Source of the DNA: Laspinema palackyanum D2a | Lineage (GTDB): Bacteria > Cyanobacteriota > Cyanobacteriia > Cyanobacteriales > Laspinemataceae | Assembly: GCA_025370845.1 (NCBI GenBank) | Contig: JAMXFF010000008.1 | Span: 55,775 to 119,774 of the forward strand | DNA: 64,000 bases | Direction: 5' to 3' | Shown here: positions 17,793 to 27,870 of the stretch, in pieces | Layout of the letters: every line of letters starts with the position of its first letter | Position numbering within the stretch: position 1 is the first letter of the stretch | Notes under the pieces: generated by a model | Database searches by the model: none | What the model saw: the letters and a program-made list of their open reading frames with translations, nothing else | Told to the model about the DNA's origin: nothing | Made by a program: the position numbers and the translations under genes

Positions 17793-19394
17793 TTAGGGAA
17801 CTTGCCAAATTCGCAAGGTATCCCCGCCTAAAATCAGGGTGCGATCGCCACTGAATGCCAAGGATTTCGCCGTTCCATCCAGGGTCCGCAGCAATGTTCC
17901 ATCGGCGATATTCCAGATTTTCGTCCCATCTTCACTGGTAGAAACAATCCCTGTACCATCGGGAGTAAAGGCCAAATCATACACATAGCATAAATCACAA
18001 TGCGCCTCAATGGTGCGCTGGCGAATTCCCCGTTCCAAATTCCAGAGTCGAATCTCGCGATAGGTTCCAGCAGCAATGGTTTGACCATCGGGACTGATGG
18101 CAACGGATTCCACAATAAATCCCCGTTCTCCCGCTTCCAGGGTATGCACTAAGTTACCATTCAGCAAGTTCCACACTTTCACGGTATTATCCAGATGACC
18201 GCTAACTAATGTGCGACTATCTGGACTAATGGCGATCGCATTCGCTTCCCCAGACTCAGGCAAGGTCAAAACCAAGCGTCCGGTGTTGATATCCCACAGT
18301 TCAATCCCTTGATTACTGCCGGTGATTAAGGTTTGACCATTGGCAGTAATCGCCACCGAGGTGATGGGATTGGACTGATTCGGACGCGATCGCGTGAGGG
18401 TATTGGCAATTTGTCCCGTTCGCAAATTCCAAATCATCACCTGACCCTGTTGATCACCACTGACTAAAATCTGTTTATTGGGACTAATCGCCAGGGAATT
18501 CACCTCACTATTATGTCCCGACAAAGTAGCGTTCAACTGACTTGACTGCCAATCCCATAACTGAATCTGATTGTATCCGCCATCGGTTGCCAACAAACTG
18601 CCATCAGGACTCAAGGCGATCGCCCGGGGTGGGGTTGCCGGTTGAATCATATTCGACAGAATCCAACCCCGCCATCCCAAATTTAACCCCACCGTAGGCG
18701 CTAATCGCACAAAATTACTCACGGCAATGGCCGAACTTCCCGTCACCGACTCAGGATTAAACCGACCCTGAATCCCAATCAACCGTCCCCAACGGTCTAC
18801 CACCGGACCGCCACTCCCAGAGGATTTCAAGGCACTATTATACCGCAAATCGTACCCATCCGAGAGATTCGTTCCCGCCGTAGACACTAAATTGCCTGCG
18901 GCGAACAGCGTCGTTTGGGGTTGATTGGCAACGGTGAGATAAATTTGCGAATCCGAGGGTTCCGCCAACTGCGCCACGGGATAAGTTTCAGAACTGGTAA
19001 ACTGTAAGACAGCCAAATCCACTAGAGGCAGCAGAATTACCCCTGAAGGACTCACCGAATACCGTCGGCCATTGCTGGTGACCACTTGATAGGGACCCGA
19101 CCCAGAAACCACCGTTTTCGTCGTCAGAACTGTATAAACATTCCCCTGACGACTCACGATCGCCCCCGAACCCGAAGTCGGACCCGCAATAAACACCGTC
19201 ATATCCTTGGCGATCGCCGTTACCTCCTCAATCGCCAGAGGCGGATTAAACAGAGGAGAATCCGACGCCAACGCCTGCAACCCCCACCCTTCCAACCTCC
19301 CCGAAACAGGAACCTGAGTAAATCCCACAGCAGCGATCGCCATGAGTACCATCAATCCCGCCATCGGTGAAAATCTGTGCAATCCGTGGTTCAT
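17793..19394 (-). CDS. trypsin-like domain (probably inactive) plus WD40 repeats
   Basis: 533 residues from the ATG at 19394, which has GGAAGA just before it and lies 11 bases after the upstream stop. A signal peptide or N-terminal anchor (MAGLMVLMAIAAVGFTQV) is followed by a chymotrypsin-like domain (about 65-225). The aspartate (LPLVDLAVLQF) and serine (SSGSGGPVV) regions are present, but the usual histidine site (TxxHVV) reads TVLTTKTVVSG, with threonine in place of histidine. Residues 260-533 are about seven WD40 blades (LWDWQSSQ, VMIWNLRTG, LWDINTGR, VKVWNLLNG, LWNLERG, KIWNIADG, RIWQV). It probably acts as an exported or periplasmic binding protein rather than a protease, and forms an operon with the SLH-WD40 gene upstream. 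Confidence 0.82.
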   Translation of the reverse strand: MNHGLHRFSPMAGLMVLMAIAAVGFTQVPVSGRLEGWGLQALASDSPLFNPPLAIEEVTAIAKDMTVFIAGPTSGSGAIVSRQGNVYTVLTTKTVVSGSGPYQVVTSNGRRYSVSPSGVILLPLVDLAVLQFTSSETYPVAQLAEPSDSQIYLTVANQPQTTLFAAGNLVSTAGTNLSDGYDLRYNSALKSSGSGGPVVDRWGRLIGIQGRFNPESVTGSSAIAVSNFVRLAPTVGLNLGWRGWILSNMIQPATPPRAIALSPDGSLLATDGGYNQIQLWDWQSSQLNATLSGHNSEVNSLAISPNKQILVSGDQQGQVMIWNLRTGQIANTLTRSRPNQSNPITSVAITANGQTLITGSNQGIELWDINTGRLVLTLPESGEANAIAISPDSRTLVSGHLDNTVKVWNLLNGNLVHTLEAGERGFIVESVAISPDGQTIAAGTYREIRLWNLERGIRQRTIEAHCDLCYVYDLAFTPDGTGIVSTSEDGTKIWNIADGTLLRTLDGTAKSLAFSGDRTLILGGDTLRIWQVP

Positions 19395-19405
19395 TCTTCC
19401 ATCCC

Positions 19406-21328
19406 TTAAGGCATCCGCCAAATTTTAATATCCCAACCCCCACCCACCAAGGTTTGACCATCGGGAGTTAAGGCGATCGCCGCTGCTGCCGTGGGGAAAA
19501 AGTGCAATAACGCCCCGGTTCTCACATCCCAAACCCGAATCGCATTGATGTCTCCTTCTTGAACCGTTCCCACCAGAGTTTCCCCATCATTGCTCAAGGC
19601 AACTTCAAAAAAGGTTGCCTCGGGATTGCGGGCGATCGTGCGAAGTAAATCCCCATTGGCGATATTCCACAGGCGAATTGTTCCCTCTCCCCCCGTTGCC
19701 AAAGTCTGACCATTGGGACTAAAAGCGAGGGTTCTAACCGCATTAATATCCGCAGAAATCGTCCGAATTAACTCCCCGGTTTGGAGATTCCAGAGGCGAA
19801 CCAGTCCATCTTCACTACTACTGGCGGCCATTCGACCATCGGAACTCACTGCTACATCTAACATAGCCGTTTGGCGATCGTCTAGGGTCCGCAAGACTTC
19901 CCCAGTATTCAAATCCCAGAGTTTTACGGTGCGATCGCGACTGCTGCTGATGGCGGTATTCCCATTGGGGGCGATCGCCAATCCCGTCACTTCGCTAGTA
20001 TGTCCCGTGAGGGTTTGAGTGAGAGTCCCAGTTCTGATATCCCAAATTTTAATCTCTCCATCGCCACCGCCACTAATCGCCCGTTCTCCATTGGCGGCGA
20101 TCGCCAAGGCCCCCACTCTCCCCGTATGTCCGGGTAAAGTCCGAATCCGTTCCCCAGTTCTCAAGTCCCAGAGATTAATTGGGGCCAAATCCGCCCCACG
20201 ATGACCACTTGCCATAATAAATCCTTGACCATCAATGGCGATCGCCGTTGCATCCATTGAGGCCGAAATGGACTCACAGCGACGGGTTCCAGTGGTATCG
20301 GTAACGCATTGTTCCACCTGGGAATCGGGGGTGACTCCCGTGGGTTGGAAGTTCAAAACATTGGTCAAGACAGCAGTTTGCCAGCGTTGATTCCCAGCGG
20401 CGATCGGCGTCGGAGGGGTTGGAGGCGTTGCCGGTGGTGTTTCTGCGGTTGGTGTTTCTACAGGTGGTGTTTCTACAGGGGGTGTTTCTGCGGTTGGTGT
20501 TTCTGCGGTTGGTGTTTCTGCGGTTGGTGTTTCTACAGGGGGTGTTTCTGCGGTGGCGATCGCATCTGGTGAGGCCACATACTGTTGAGGGACCAAAGCA
20601 ATGGCACCAATATCTTCTTTGACTTGACAAATCATCGATGCCAACTCACCCCGGGAAATGGGTTCTGTGGGGTTTAAAGTCCGAGGGTCGGGATAATTGA
20701 CCACCAGACGGTTTTGAATTCCTGCGGCGATCGGCCCTCGGGCATAATCAGGAATCCCTTCCCAATCCGCCAGAGATGCCTCAATCGTCTCCATGCTATT
20801 CTCCGGCGACTTGTAGCGCAAACCTGTGGTTAACAAGGCGATCGCCTGCCAACGGGGAATCACCTGAGTCGGGTTAAAAATGCGACCGGAATAAGGAGAA
20901 ATAAATCCCATCCGGTAAGCATCTTGGACAATTTCCCGCCCCCAATAATCCGTCGGAATATCAATAAATTCAATCGGATCCCGAACAGGTTCCACATTCG
21001 GGAACGCTTTGCGAACCACCGAGGCAAACTCCACCCGCTGAATTGGGTCCTCCGGGCGAAACGTCTCAGCGGAAAACACCGAGAGGATCTCCCTTTGCGC
21101 GAGGTTTTCAATACAAGTCCTGGCCCAATGATTCGTAATATCCGTATAGGTAGACTGGGCATCTGCCGATTCCATCATGCCCACCGGCAGCATTAACCCA
21201 AACACCACCATGAATACCCGCATTGGAGCCCGGGGGGGTAACCCTGGAGTGACAGGTGTCTCCCCAGGGGCCACACCCAGTCCCCGAAAAAGTCTTGGTC
21301 CCTGGAATTTCTGCCAACCCTTCATCAC
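19406..21328 (-). CDS. SLH-domain protein with WD40 propeller
   Basis: 640 residues. A ribosome site (AGGAG) precedes the first ATG; an internal Met36 (MRVFMVVFGLMLPVGMMESA) gives a better signal peptide. Residues about 60-235 carry SLH-type segments (YTDITNHWARTCIENLAQRE, FRPEDPIQRVEFASVVRKAF, LNPTEPISRGELASMICQV), which usually bind peptidoglycan-linked polymer or act in outer-membrane attachment. A low-complexity linker of TAETP/PVETP units (about 260-305) leads to seven WD40 blades (LWDLRTGERIRTLPGHTGRV, IKIWDIRTG, VKLWDLNTG, LWNLQTG, LWNIANG, RVWDVRTG, IKIWRMP). It is probably anchored at the cell envelope with the propeller as a binding platform. The next gene follows after 11 bases. 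Confidence 0.9.
   Translation of the reverse strand: MMKGWQKFQGPRLFRGLGVAPGETPVTPGLPPRAPMRVFMVVFGLMLPVGMMESADAQSTYTDITNHWARTCIENLAQREILSVFSAETFRPEDPIQRVEFASVVRKAFPNVEPVRDPIEFIDIPTDYWGREIVQDAYRMGFISPYSGRIFNPTQVIPRWQAIALLTTGLRYKSPENSMETIEASLADWEGIPDYARGPIAAGIQNRLVVNYPDPRTLNPTEPISRGELASMICQVKEDIGAIALVPQQYVASPDAIATAETPPVETPTAETPTAETPTAETPPVETPPVETPTAETPPATPPTPPTPIAAGNQRWQTAVLTNVLNFQPTGVTPDSQVEQCVTDTTGTRRCESISASMDATAIAIDGQGFIMASGHRGADLAPINLWDLRTGERIRTLPGHTGRVGALAIAANGERAISGGGDGEIKIWDIRTGTLTQTLTGHTSEVTGLAIAPNGNTAISSSRDRTVKLWDLNTGEVLRTLDDRQTAMLDVAVSSDGRMAASSSEDGLVRLWNLQTGELIRTISADINAVRTLAFSPNGQTLATGGEGTIRLWNIANGDLLRTIARNPEATFFEVALSNDGETLVGTVQEGDINAIRVWDVRTGALLHFFPTAAAAIALTPDGQTLVGGGWDIKIWRMP
20419..20560 (-). 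repeat. 15/30-bp tandem repeats coding a TAETP/PVETP linker
   Basis: Inside the SLH-WD40 gene, units of GTGTTTCTGCGGTTG and GTGTTTCTACAGGTG repeat about ten times in the printed strand. They encode alternating TAETP and PVETP pentapeptides, a flexible linker. Copy number in such repeats changes easily by slippage. Confidence 0.85.
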
Positions 21329-21573
21329 CTAAACTCCTATCACCGTAACCAATAAAATAGAGTGTACTCGCCGAGTCTCGTCTGTGCGATCGCAACGATT
21401 TTAGTGAATTGTAGAGGAAAAACAGTCCGGCCCCCAATCCTCTCCCCAAAATCCTTGCTTATAACTAGGAATCACCGATTCAAGATTAATTCCCGATTAA
21501 CCGTGACCCCTGCCACCCCCGCTTGTCCTCAAGAGAGAGATTTCCCGGGTCCCACTTCCCCCTCTACATCAGA

Positions 21574-22344
21574 CTACCCTTTACTCATCAACAGGATATC
21601 TTGAACACTTAAAAAGTCTTCTCGTCCACACCAAGACCCGTAATAGACAGGGAAATTAACCTTTAATCCAACTTGTTCGGCCAAGGTTATAAAAAAACAT
21701 TCTTCGTAAGCAACTGCTGACTCTGGGAATGTTTTATCCGCCAGTCGATAGTTCTCAAAAATTTCTGTCAACTCCAGGGTACTCATACCCGTTTCCAAGC
21801 ACGATAATGACTCTTTATTTAATAAAAAAGCGGTAATGAGCGCTCGTCCTCCCGGTTTAAGAACTCGGAAAATTTCTCGCAAATAGTTTTCTATTCCCTC
21901 GGGTAGAATATGAGTAAATACCGAAGTTAAGAAGACAAAATCAAAGGAATGATCTGAATAGGGGAAGCGATAGGTGTTCGCCTGTTCTTGTCCGGTGGGG
22001 TTGTAATATTGATTGTACAAATCCGCCCGTTGAAACTGAAAATTCGGATAGCGGGGGGAAATCACGGATTGGCACCAGGTGATACCGGGTTCAACAATAT
22101 CAAATCCCTCATAACTGCCGCGATCGCTCAAATACTGGGTCAAAGGAACCGCCATCCGTCCCACCCCGCAACCCACATCCAGCACCGCTTCATCGGGCTG
22201 TAAACCCCCTAATTCTATAAAATACCTAAAAAATTCCGTCCCGATCGCCTTAAAACTTCCCCCCACCGATAATCGCAGGTCCTTGGGAGGAAGTAACTCA
22301 TCGGGAATGATTATTTCTGGAACAGAGGATTGAGAATTTAGCAT
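21574..22344 (-). CDS. class I SAM-dependent methyltransferase
   Basis: 256 residues from the ATG at 22344; a TTG eight codons further up is also open. The Rossmann methyltransferase signature is clear: motif I VLDVGCGVGRMAVPL, acidic motif II YEGFDIVEP, then FDFVFLTSVFTHIL (motif IV region) and REIFRVLKPGGRALITAFLL (motif VI). An aromatic N-terminal extension (LSVGGSFKAIGTEFFRYFIE) resembles methyltransferases acting on lipids, sugars or natural products. Substrate is unknown and no pathway genes are adjacent. Confidence 0.88.
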   Translation of the reverse strand: MLNSQSSVPEIIIPDELLPPKDLRLSVGGSFKAIGTEFFRYFIELGGLQPDEAVLDVGCGVGRMAVPLTQYLSDRGSYEGFDIVEPGITWCQSVISPRYPNFQFQRADLYNQYYNPTGQEQANTYRFPYSDHSFDFVFLTSVFTHILPEGIENYLREIFRVLKPGGRALITAFLLNKESLSCLETGMSTLELTEIFENYRLADKTFPESAVAYEECFFITLAEQVGLKVNFPVYYGSWCGREDFLSVQDILLMSKG

Positions 22345-22404
22345 AGGATTTAGGGGTAAAGAAATCAACCTAAAATATCCAGCAACACCGGGCTAAAATA
22401 TCCA

Positions 22405-22547
22405 GCAACACCCGGCGGGGGTTAAAACCCCCGCCTAATAGCTAAAGTCGTCTAAAGACGACTACAAGTGTTATCCCGTGGTGTTTTCAGTCGGTTTCAA
22501 CCGACTTTAGCTGTTAGGCGGGGGTTTTAACCCCCGCCGGTTGTTGC
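22405..22547. repeat. TTTTAA-tip hairpin cluster at the 3' end of hom
   Basis: Facing arms GGCGGGGGTTAAAACCCCCG (22414-) and GGCGGGGGTTTTAACCCCCG (22517-) enclose AGCTAAAGTCG, the hairpin AGTCGTCTAAAGACGACT and the hairpin AGTCGGTTTCAACCGACT. The order is the same as in 8999-9502. The right end is 5 bases from the hom stop codon, so the structure probably lies in the hom transcript. Confidence 0.85.
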
Positions 22548-22551
22548 CTCA

Positions 22552-23868
22552 TCAAAGAACGCGCAACAGACTAGGAATAGAGACGATCGCCTCCAGATTC
22601 CGAATTTCAGCTAAGGCATGATTAAAATTGCCTTCTTTCACATCATGGGTAACCACCACAATTTCCGCCTGATTTTCACGCATCCCAATCTGTACCACAG
22701 ATTCCAGACTGACCCCATTTTTGCCAAAAATTGTCCCCAATTCCCCGATCACCCCAGGACTATCCTGAGTCAAAAATCGGGCATAAAAGCGCGTTACCAC
22801 ATCATCCATTGGGGCGATCGCACAGTAATGTTGATGAGAACAGCTTAACAACGGATGAGGTATCGGTTCCGTTTCCGTTTTCAACACTGCCGCCACATTT
22901 AAAATATCCGCCACCACCGCGCTTGCCGTGGGACCTGCACCAGCCCCTCGTCCATAAAACATCACCTGTCCAATCGGGTCCCCTTCCACAAAAATAGCGT
23001 TATAAACCCCATTCACATTCGCCAAGGGATGTTGTTTCGGGACTAGGGTAGGATGCACTCTCAACTGTAAGCGATCTTCAATTTCAGTTTGGGGTTGAGG
23101 AGTAGGACCTGCTTCGCGCTTGGCGATCGCCAGCAACTTAATCACAAACCCCAGTTTTTCGGCATAAGCGATATCTTCGGCACTCACCTGACGAATCCCT
23201 TCCGCGTAAACCTGTTCACGCTTGATGCGTCCCCCAAATGCCAAGGATGCCAGAATTGCGATTTTATCGGCAGCATCCAACCCATCCACATCTGCTGTGG
23301 GATCCGCTTCCGCATAACCCAATTTTTGAGCATCCGCGAGCACTGCCTCAAAATCCGCCCCTTCCAGTTGCATCCGGGTAAGAATGTAGTTGGTGGTGCC
23401 ATTAACGATACCCATCACCCCTTGGATGCGGTTGCTTCCCAAAGATTGCTTCAGGGGTTGAATCACCGGGATACCACCTCCCACTGCCGCTTCCAACATG
23501 ACATAGACGCCTTTTTCATTGGCAGCAGTGAAGATTTCTGCACCATGTAAGGCGATCGCCGCTTTGTTGGCAGTGACAATATGCTTGCCAGAGGCGATCG
23601 CCTTCAACATCAGCGATCGCGCCGGTTCCAACCCACCAATCAACTCCACCACAATATCAATCTCAGGATCCGTGACGATTGATTCTAAATCCCTGGTTAA
23701 AATATCCGCAGGAAGGTCAATATCCCGGGGTTTATCCAGCGATCGCACCCCCACCCGAGCAATTTCCAACTCCTGCAACAACGGATGACGTCCTGCGGAG
23801 TCAAGCAAGATCTGCGCCGTTCCCGCGCCCACCGTTCCCAATCCCAGTAAACCAATTTTGAAAGTCAC
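22552..23868 (-). CDS. hom: homoserine dehydrogenase
   Basis: A 438-residue enzyme starting at GTG. It has the NAD(P)-binding GLGTVGAGTAQIL near the N terminus, VVELIGGLEPARSLMLKAI, the KHIVTANKAAIA block with the conserved lysine, the catalytic region GIVNGTTNYILTRM, then LGYAEADPTADVDGLDAADK, and a C-terminal ACT regulatory domain (FYARFLTQDSPGVIGELGTI onwards). It reduces aspartate semialdehyde to homoserine on the way to threonine and methionine, and the ACT domain usually gives feedback inhibition by threonine. All signatures are intact. Single gene. Confidence 0.97.
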   Translation of the reverse strand: MTFKIGLLGLGTVGAGTAQILLDSAGRHPLLQELEIARVGVRSLDKPRDIDLPADILTRDLESIVTDPEIDIVVELIGGLEPARSLMLKAIASGKHIVTANKAAIALHGAEIFTAANEKGVYVMLEAAVGGGIPVIQPLKQSLGSNRIQGVMGIVNGTTNYILTRMQLEGADFEAVLADAQKLGYAEADPTADVDGLDAADKIAILASLAFGGRIKREQVYAEGIRQVSAEDIAYAEKLGFVIKLLAIAKREAGPTPQPQTEIEDRLQLRVHPTLVPKQHPLANVNGVYNAIFVEGDPIGQVMFYGRGAGAGPTASAVVADILNVAAVLKTETEPIPHPLLSCSHQHYCAIAPMDDVVTRFYARFLTQDSPGVIGELGTIFGKNGVSLESVVQIGMRENQAEIVVVTHDVKEGNFNHALAEIRNLEAIVSIPSLLRVL

Positions 23869-24518
23869 AATTCTAATCCATAACCGACTAACTTACCATT
23901 TTTACAGGGATTTGGCCCTCCAGTCGCCCGAATCCCTCCAAAAAATTGGCGATCGGTCCCGTTAAACACCCATCCGGCATAAAACCTCAAACCTCAACCA
24001 TCAAGTTCGTAGTAACGACTTCAGTCGTTTCTTCCCCATGCAACACCCCCTGTCGCCAGTCCATCAAGTTCGTAGTAACGACTTCAGTCGTTTCTTTCCG
24101 ATCCAACGCCCCTCTCCCCAGTTCCCCCATACTGCGGCAGCAAAACGGAGAAAAATCCTGCATAGAGCAAAATTCCGATAGGAGTAGAATTTAATCGCAG
24201 ATTCGTTGAACATTTCTGGGTAATACGGTAAAATAAAGCGACTAGAGTCGGATGCAGTAATCATCCATTCCAGTTTGGAGCCTTTCTGCTTGCCTTTGAG
24301 ACTTCCTTTCTTGGTTGCCGAGGTCTGCAAAAAATGAGGCTTTAAAGCTCCAGGTGAAGCATCCAATACAACTGAAGTTCGTGTGCTTAGAGTTTCTCTA
24401 AGCACTTTGCGGGATACCGCCTCTGTTACCTTAACGGGTAATAGTGCTGTCGTAGCATTGTCCGGGAAAACCCTGGAAAATGTCGCGTAAATGTATCAGT
24501 ATCAAGGTTAATAGACTT
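23869..24518. repeat. gene-poor spacer with two CTTCAG-tip repeats
   Basis: Two copies of TCAAGTTCGTAGTAACGACT followed by TCAGTCGTTTCTT start at 24001 and 24064, a 63-base period. From 24150 to 24518 I see no recognisable gene: the longest open frame (24064-24405, minus strand, 113 codons) overlaps the repeats and resembles nothing I know. A hairpin (GTGCTTAGAG and CTCTAAGCAC) lies at about 24381-24403, and GGGAAAACCC near 24462. Confidence 0.55.
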
Positions 24519-24570
24519 CTTGCAAAATACTGGGGAGATCCCCCCAACCCCCCTTAAGAAGGGGGGCTTT
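24519..24570 (+). mobile_element. left 52-bp terminal inverted repeat of an antitoxin-carrying element
   Basis: This 52-base arm (starts CTTGCAAAATACTGGGGAGA, contains CCCCCCAACCCCCCTTAAGA) is the exact reverse complement of 24864-24915. The element spans 24519-24915 (397 bp) and encloses only the small antitoxin gene. A second partial copy of the inner end (GGGGGGCTTTTTAGAATTGG) follows at about 24585. Looks like a MITE-type cassette; no transposase is seen. Confidence 0.7.
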
Positions 24571-24614
24571 TTAGAATTGGAAGAAGGGGGGCTTTTTAGA
24601 ATTGGGCAAGAGGT

Positions 24615-24845
24615 CTAATCTTGAGTTACCTCCTGCTCCCAATTGCTCTCGACCAGAGTATCAGGCTCGCCTAAAATAACATGGGGACGATGTACTAATT
24701 TCTCTAACTTGTCTAACGGTTCTACGGGAATGATGCGAAGCCGTTTCCCTCGGCGTTCAATCTCCAGAGGTATCCCGGTGCTTAAAATTTCGTCGAGCAA
24801 ATTGTCAAGATTGCCGCTTAATTCTTGGGTGGTAATACTTTTCAT
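24615..24845 (-). CDS. Phd/YefM-like antitoxin without a toxin gene
   Basis: 76 residues from the ATG at 24845 (MKSITTQELSGNLDNLLDEI). The longer frame to 24938 reads through the flanking inverted repeat and is unlikely. The N-terminal part fits the Phd/YefM fold, with the phrase PLEIERRGKRLRIIPVEP typical of cyanobacterial members, and the C terminus is acidic (NWEQEVTQD). No toxin gene follows; downstream is the left inverted repeat. In complete pairs such a protein binds DNA and neutralises a RelE- or PIN-type toxin. Alone it may be a remnant, or protect against a toxin encoded elsewhere. The ribosome site is GGAG about 8 bases before the ATG. Confidence 0.75.
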   Translation of the reverse strand: MKSITTQELSGNLDNLLDEILSTGIPLEIERRGKRLRIIPVEPLDKLEKLVHRPHVILGEPDTLVESNWEQEVTQD

Positions 24846-24863
24846 TTTTCTCCTCAACAATTT

Positions 24864-24915
24864 AAAGCCCCCCTTCTTAAGGGGGGTTGGGGGGATCTCC
24901 CCAGTATTTTGCAAG
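24864..24915 (-). mobile_element. right 52-bp terminal inverted repeat of the antitoxin element
   Basis: Exact 52/52 reverse complement of 24519-24570, lying 18 bases upstream of the antitoxin start codon. Outside the perfect arms a short ATAGA match continues after three mismatches on each side. It may carry the promoter or 5' leader of the antitoxin gene. Confidence 0.7.
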
Positions 24916-24970
24916 GATTCTATTTTATTTTGAAACAAGGCAAACCAGAGCGCCTCTAACCCAACTCCCC

Positions 24971-25771
24971 CTAAACTGCATCCGGATCTATCCCCATATC
25001 TCGCAAGCGTTGGGCAAGGCGATCGGCCCGTTGACGTTCCTCTTGAGCCCGTTGACGTTCCTCTTGAGCGCGCTGACGTTCCTCTTGAGCGCGCTGACGT
25101 TCTTCTTCGGCCCGTTGTTCTAGCTGTTTTCGTTCCGCTTGTTCTTCGCGGATTAAATCAATCACCATCGGAGGAGAAAATACACGATTTACAGGTAAAA
25201 TAAAGTCAGGAAACTGCACAGAATGAAGCTCCTGTCCAGGCAAAAATTCTAAATCTTCGTAACCCTTCTCATTGTTCGGGTTAAAACAAACTTGGATTTT
25301 CGACTTATTCGGGTCTACAATCCAATATTCTGGAATATTTACCATTGCATATTCGGCGCGCTTGAGAATATAATCTTCCCGCCAATTATCGCTCGTGACT
25401 TCTACAACAATCACGGGGTTTTCATCAAAATTAAAGGCTCCAGCACCTTTGCGGTTACAAATTCGTTCCGCCAGTTCGACAGAACAGACTAACACATCAG
25501 GAATTCTAGAGGTATTGTCTTCGGTGCGGACTCCAGTAACATCCATCGCCACTAATGGTAAATCGTGAGTCACAAAATAACGCTGAAATTGGGCGGTTAA
25601 AAAATTGCAAATTCGGGTGTGCAATCCTGTAGGTGTTGGCATTTCAATTAGTTGACCCCGGTATAGCTCATAAATAACATCGGGTTTTCCCTGGTAGTAC
25701 AAATATTCTTCAAAAGTCAAAGTCGGGGTAGAAATATCAGTTTTGAGTTGTGTCATATCCCGGTTCCCCAT
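24971..25771 (-). CDS. Uma2 family protein with C-terminal coiled-coil repeat
   Basis: 266 residues from the ATG at 25771 (a TTG one codon up and Met at 25756 are alternatives). The Uma2 domain covers about 15-190: LTFEEYLYYQGKPDVIYELY, RGQLIEMPTPTG, TSRIPDVLVCSVE, PVIVVEVTSDNWREDYILKR and PEYWIVDPNKSKIQVC. It is followed by an arginine/glutamate-rich coiled coil with four AQEERQR-type units and an end IDPDAV. The tail is typical of one Uma2 subgroup and may allow oligomerisation. Function unknown. It lies between the antitoxin element and petH. Confidence 0.9.
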   Translation of the reverse strand: MGNRDMTQLKTDISTPTLTFEEYLYYQGKPDVIYELYRGQLIEMPTPTGLHTRICNFLTAQFQRYFVTHDLPLVAMDVTGVRTEDNTSRIPDVLVCSVELAERICNRKGAGAFNFDENPVIVVEVTSDNWREDYILKRAEYAMVNIPEYWIVDPNKSKIQVCFNPNNEKGYEDLEFLPGQELHSVQFPDFILPVNRVFSPPMVIDLIREEQAERKQLEQRAEEERQRAQEERQRAQEERQRAQEERQRADRLAQRLRDMGIDPDAV

Positions 25772-25906
25772 CAATATATTATTCCGATTATAACGCCAAT
25801 TCCATCAGTCGTTTGTCATCATTCCCACCCAATCTCCCCCATCCACCCCATCTCCCAAGGACAAATGACAAATGACCAATGACCAATGACCAATAACCCA
25901 AACAAG

Positions 25907-25936
25907 AAGGGGAGGCCCAGAAAAGACCTCCCCCTC
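25907..25936 (-). terminator. probable terminator of petH
   Basis: On the minus strand, downstream of the petH stop, GGGGAGGTC and GGCCTCCCC arms enclose a short loop and are followed by TTCTTGTTT. Stem strength and the T-rich end fit intrinsic termination. Short direct repeats of AATGACC follow at about 25860-25895. Confidence 0.5.
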
Positions 25937-25981
25937 ATGCACAGATGAAGTAGAAACTAAGTGGCGATCGCCCAGTAAACC

Positions 25982-27870
<1,889 letters not shown>

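Noticed and set aside
20309..20622. Cysteine- and tryptophan-rich frames on the plus strand.
   Set aside because: They are antisense shadows of the PVETP/TAETP linker repeat of the SLH-WD40 gene.
24064..24405. 113-codon minus-strand frame with basic residues.
   Set aside because: It overlaps repeat copies, matches no family I know and has no ribosome site that I can see. It could be a gene remnant but cannot be supported.
24846..24938. N-terminal extension of the antitoxin.
   Set aside because: It reads through the right terminal inverted repeat; the ATG at 24845 fits the family start.
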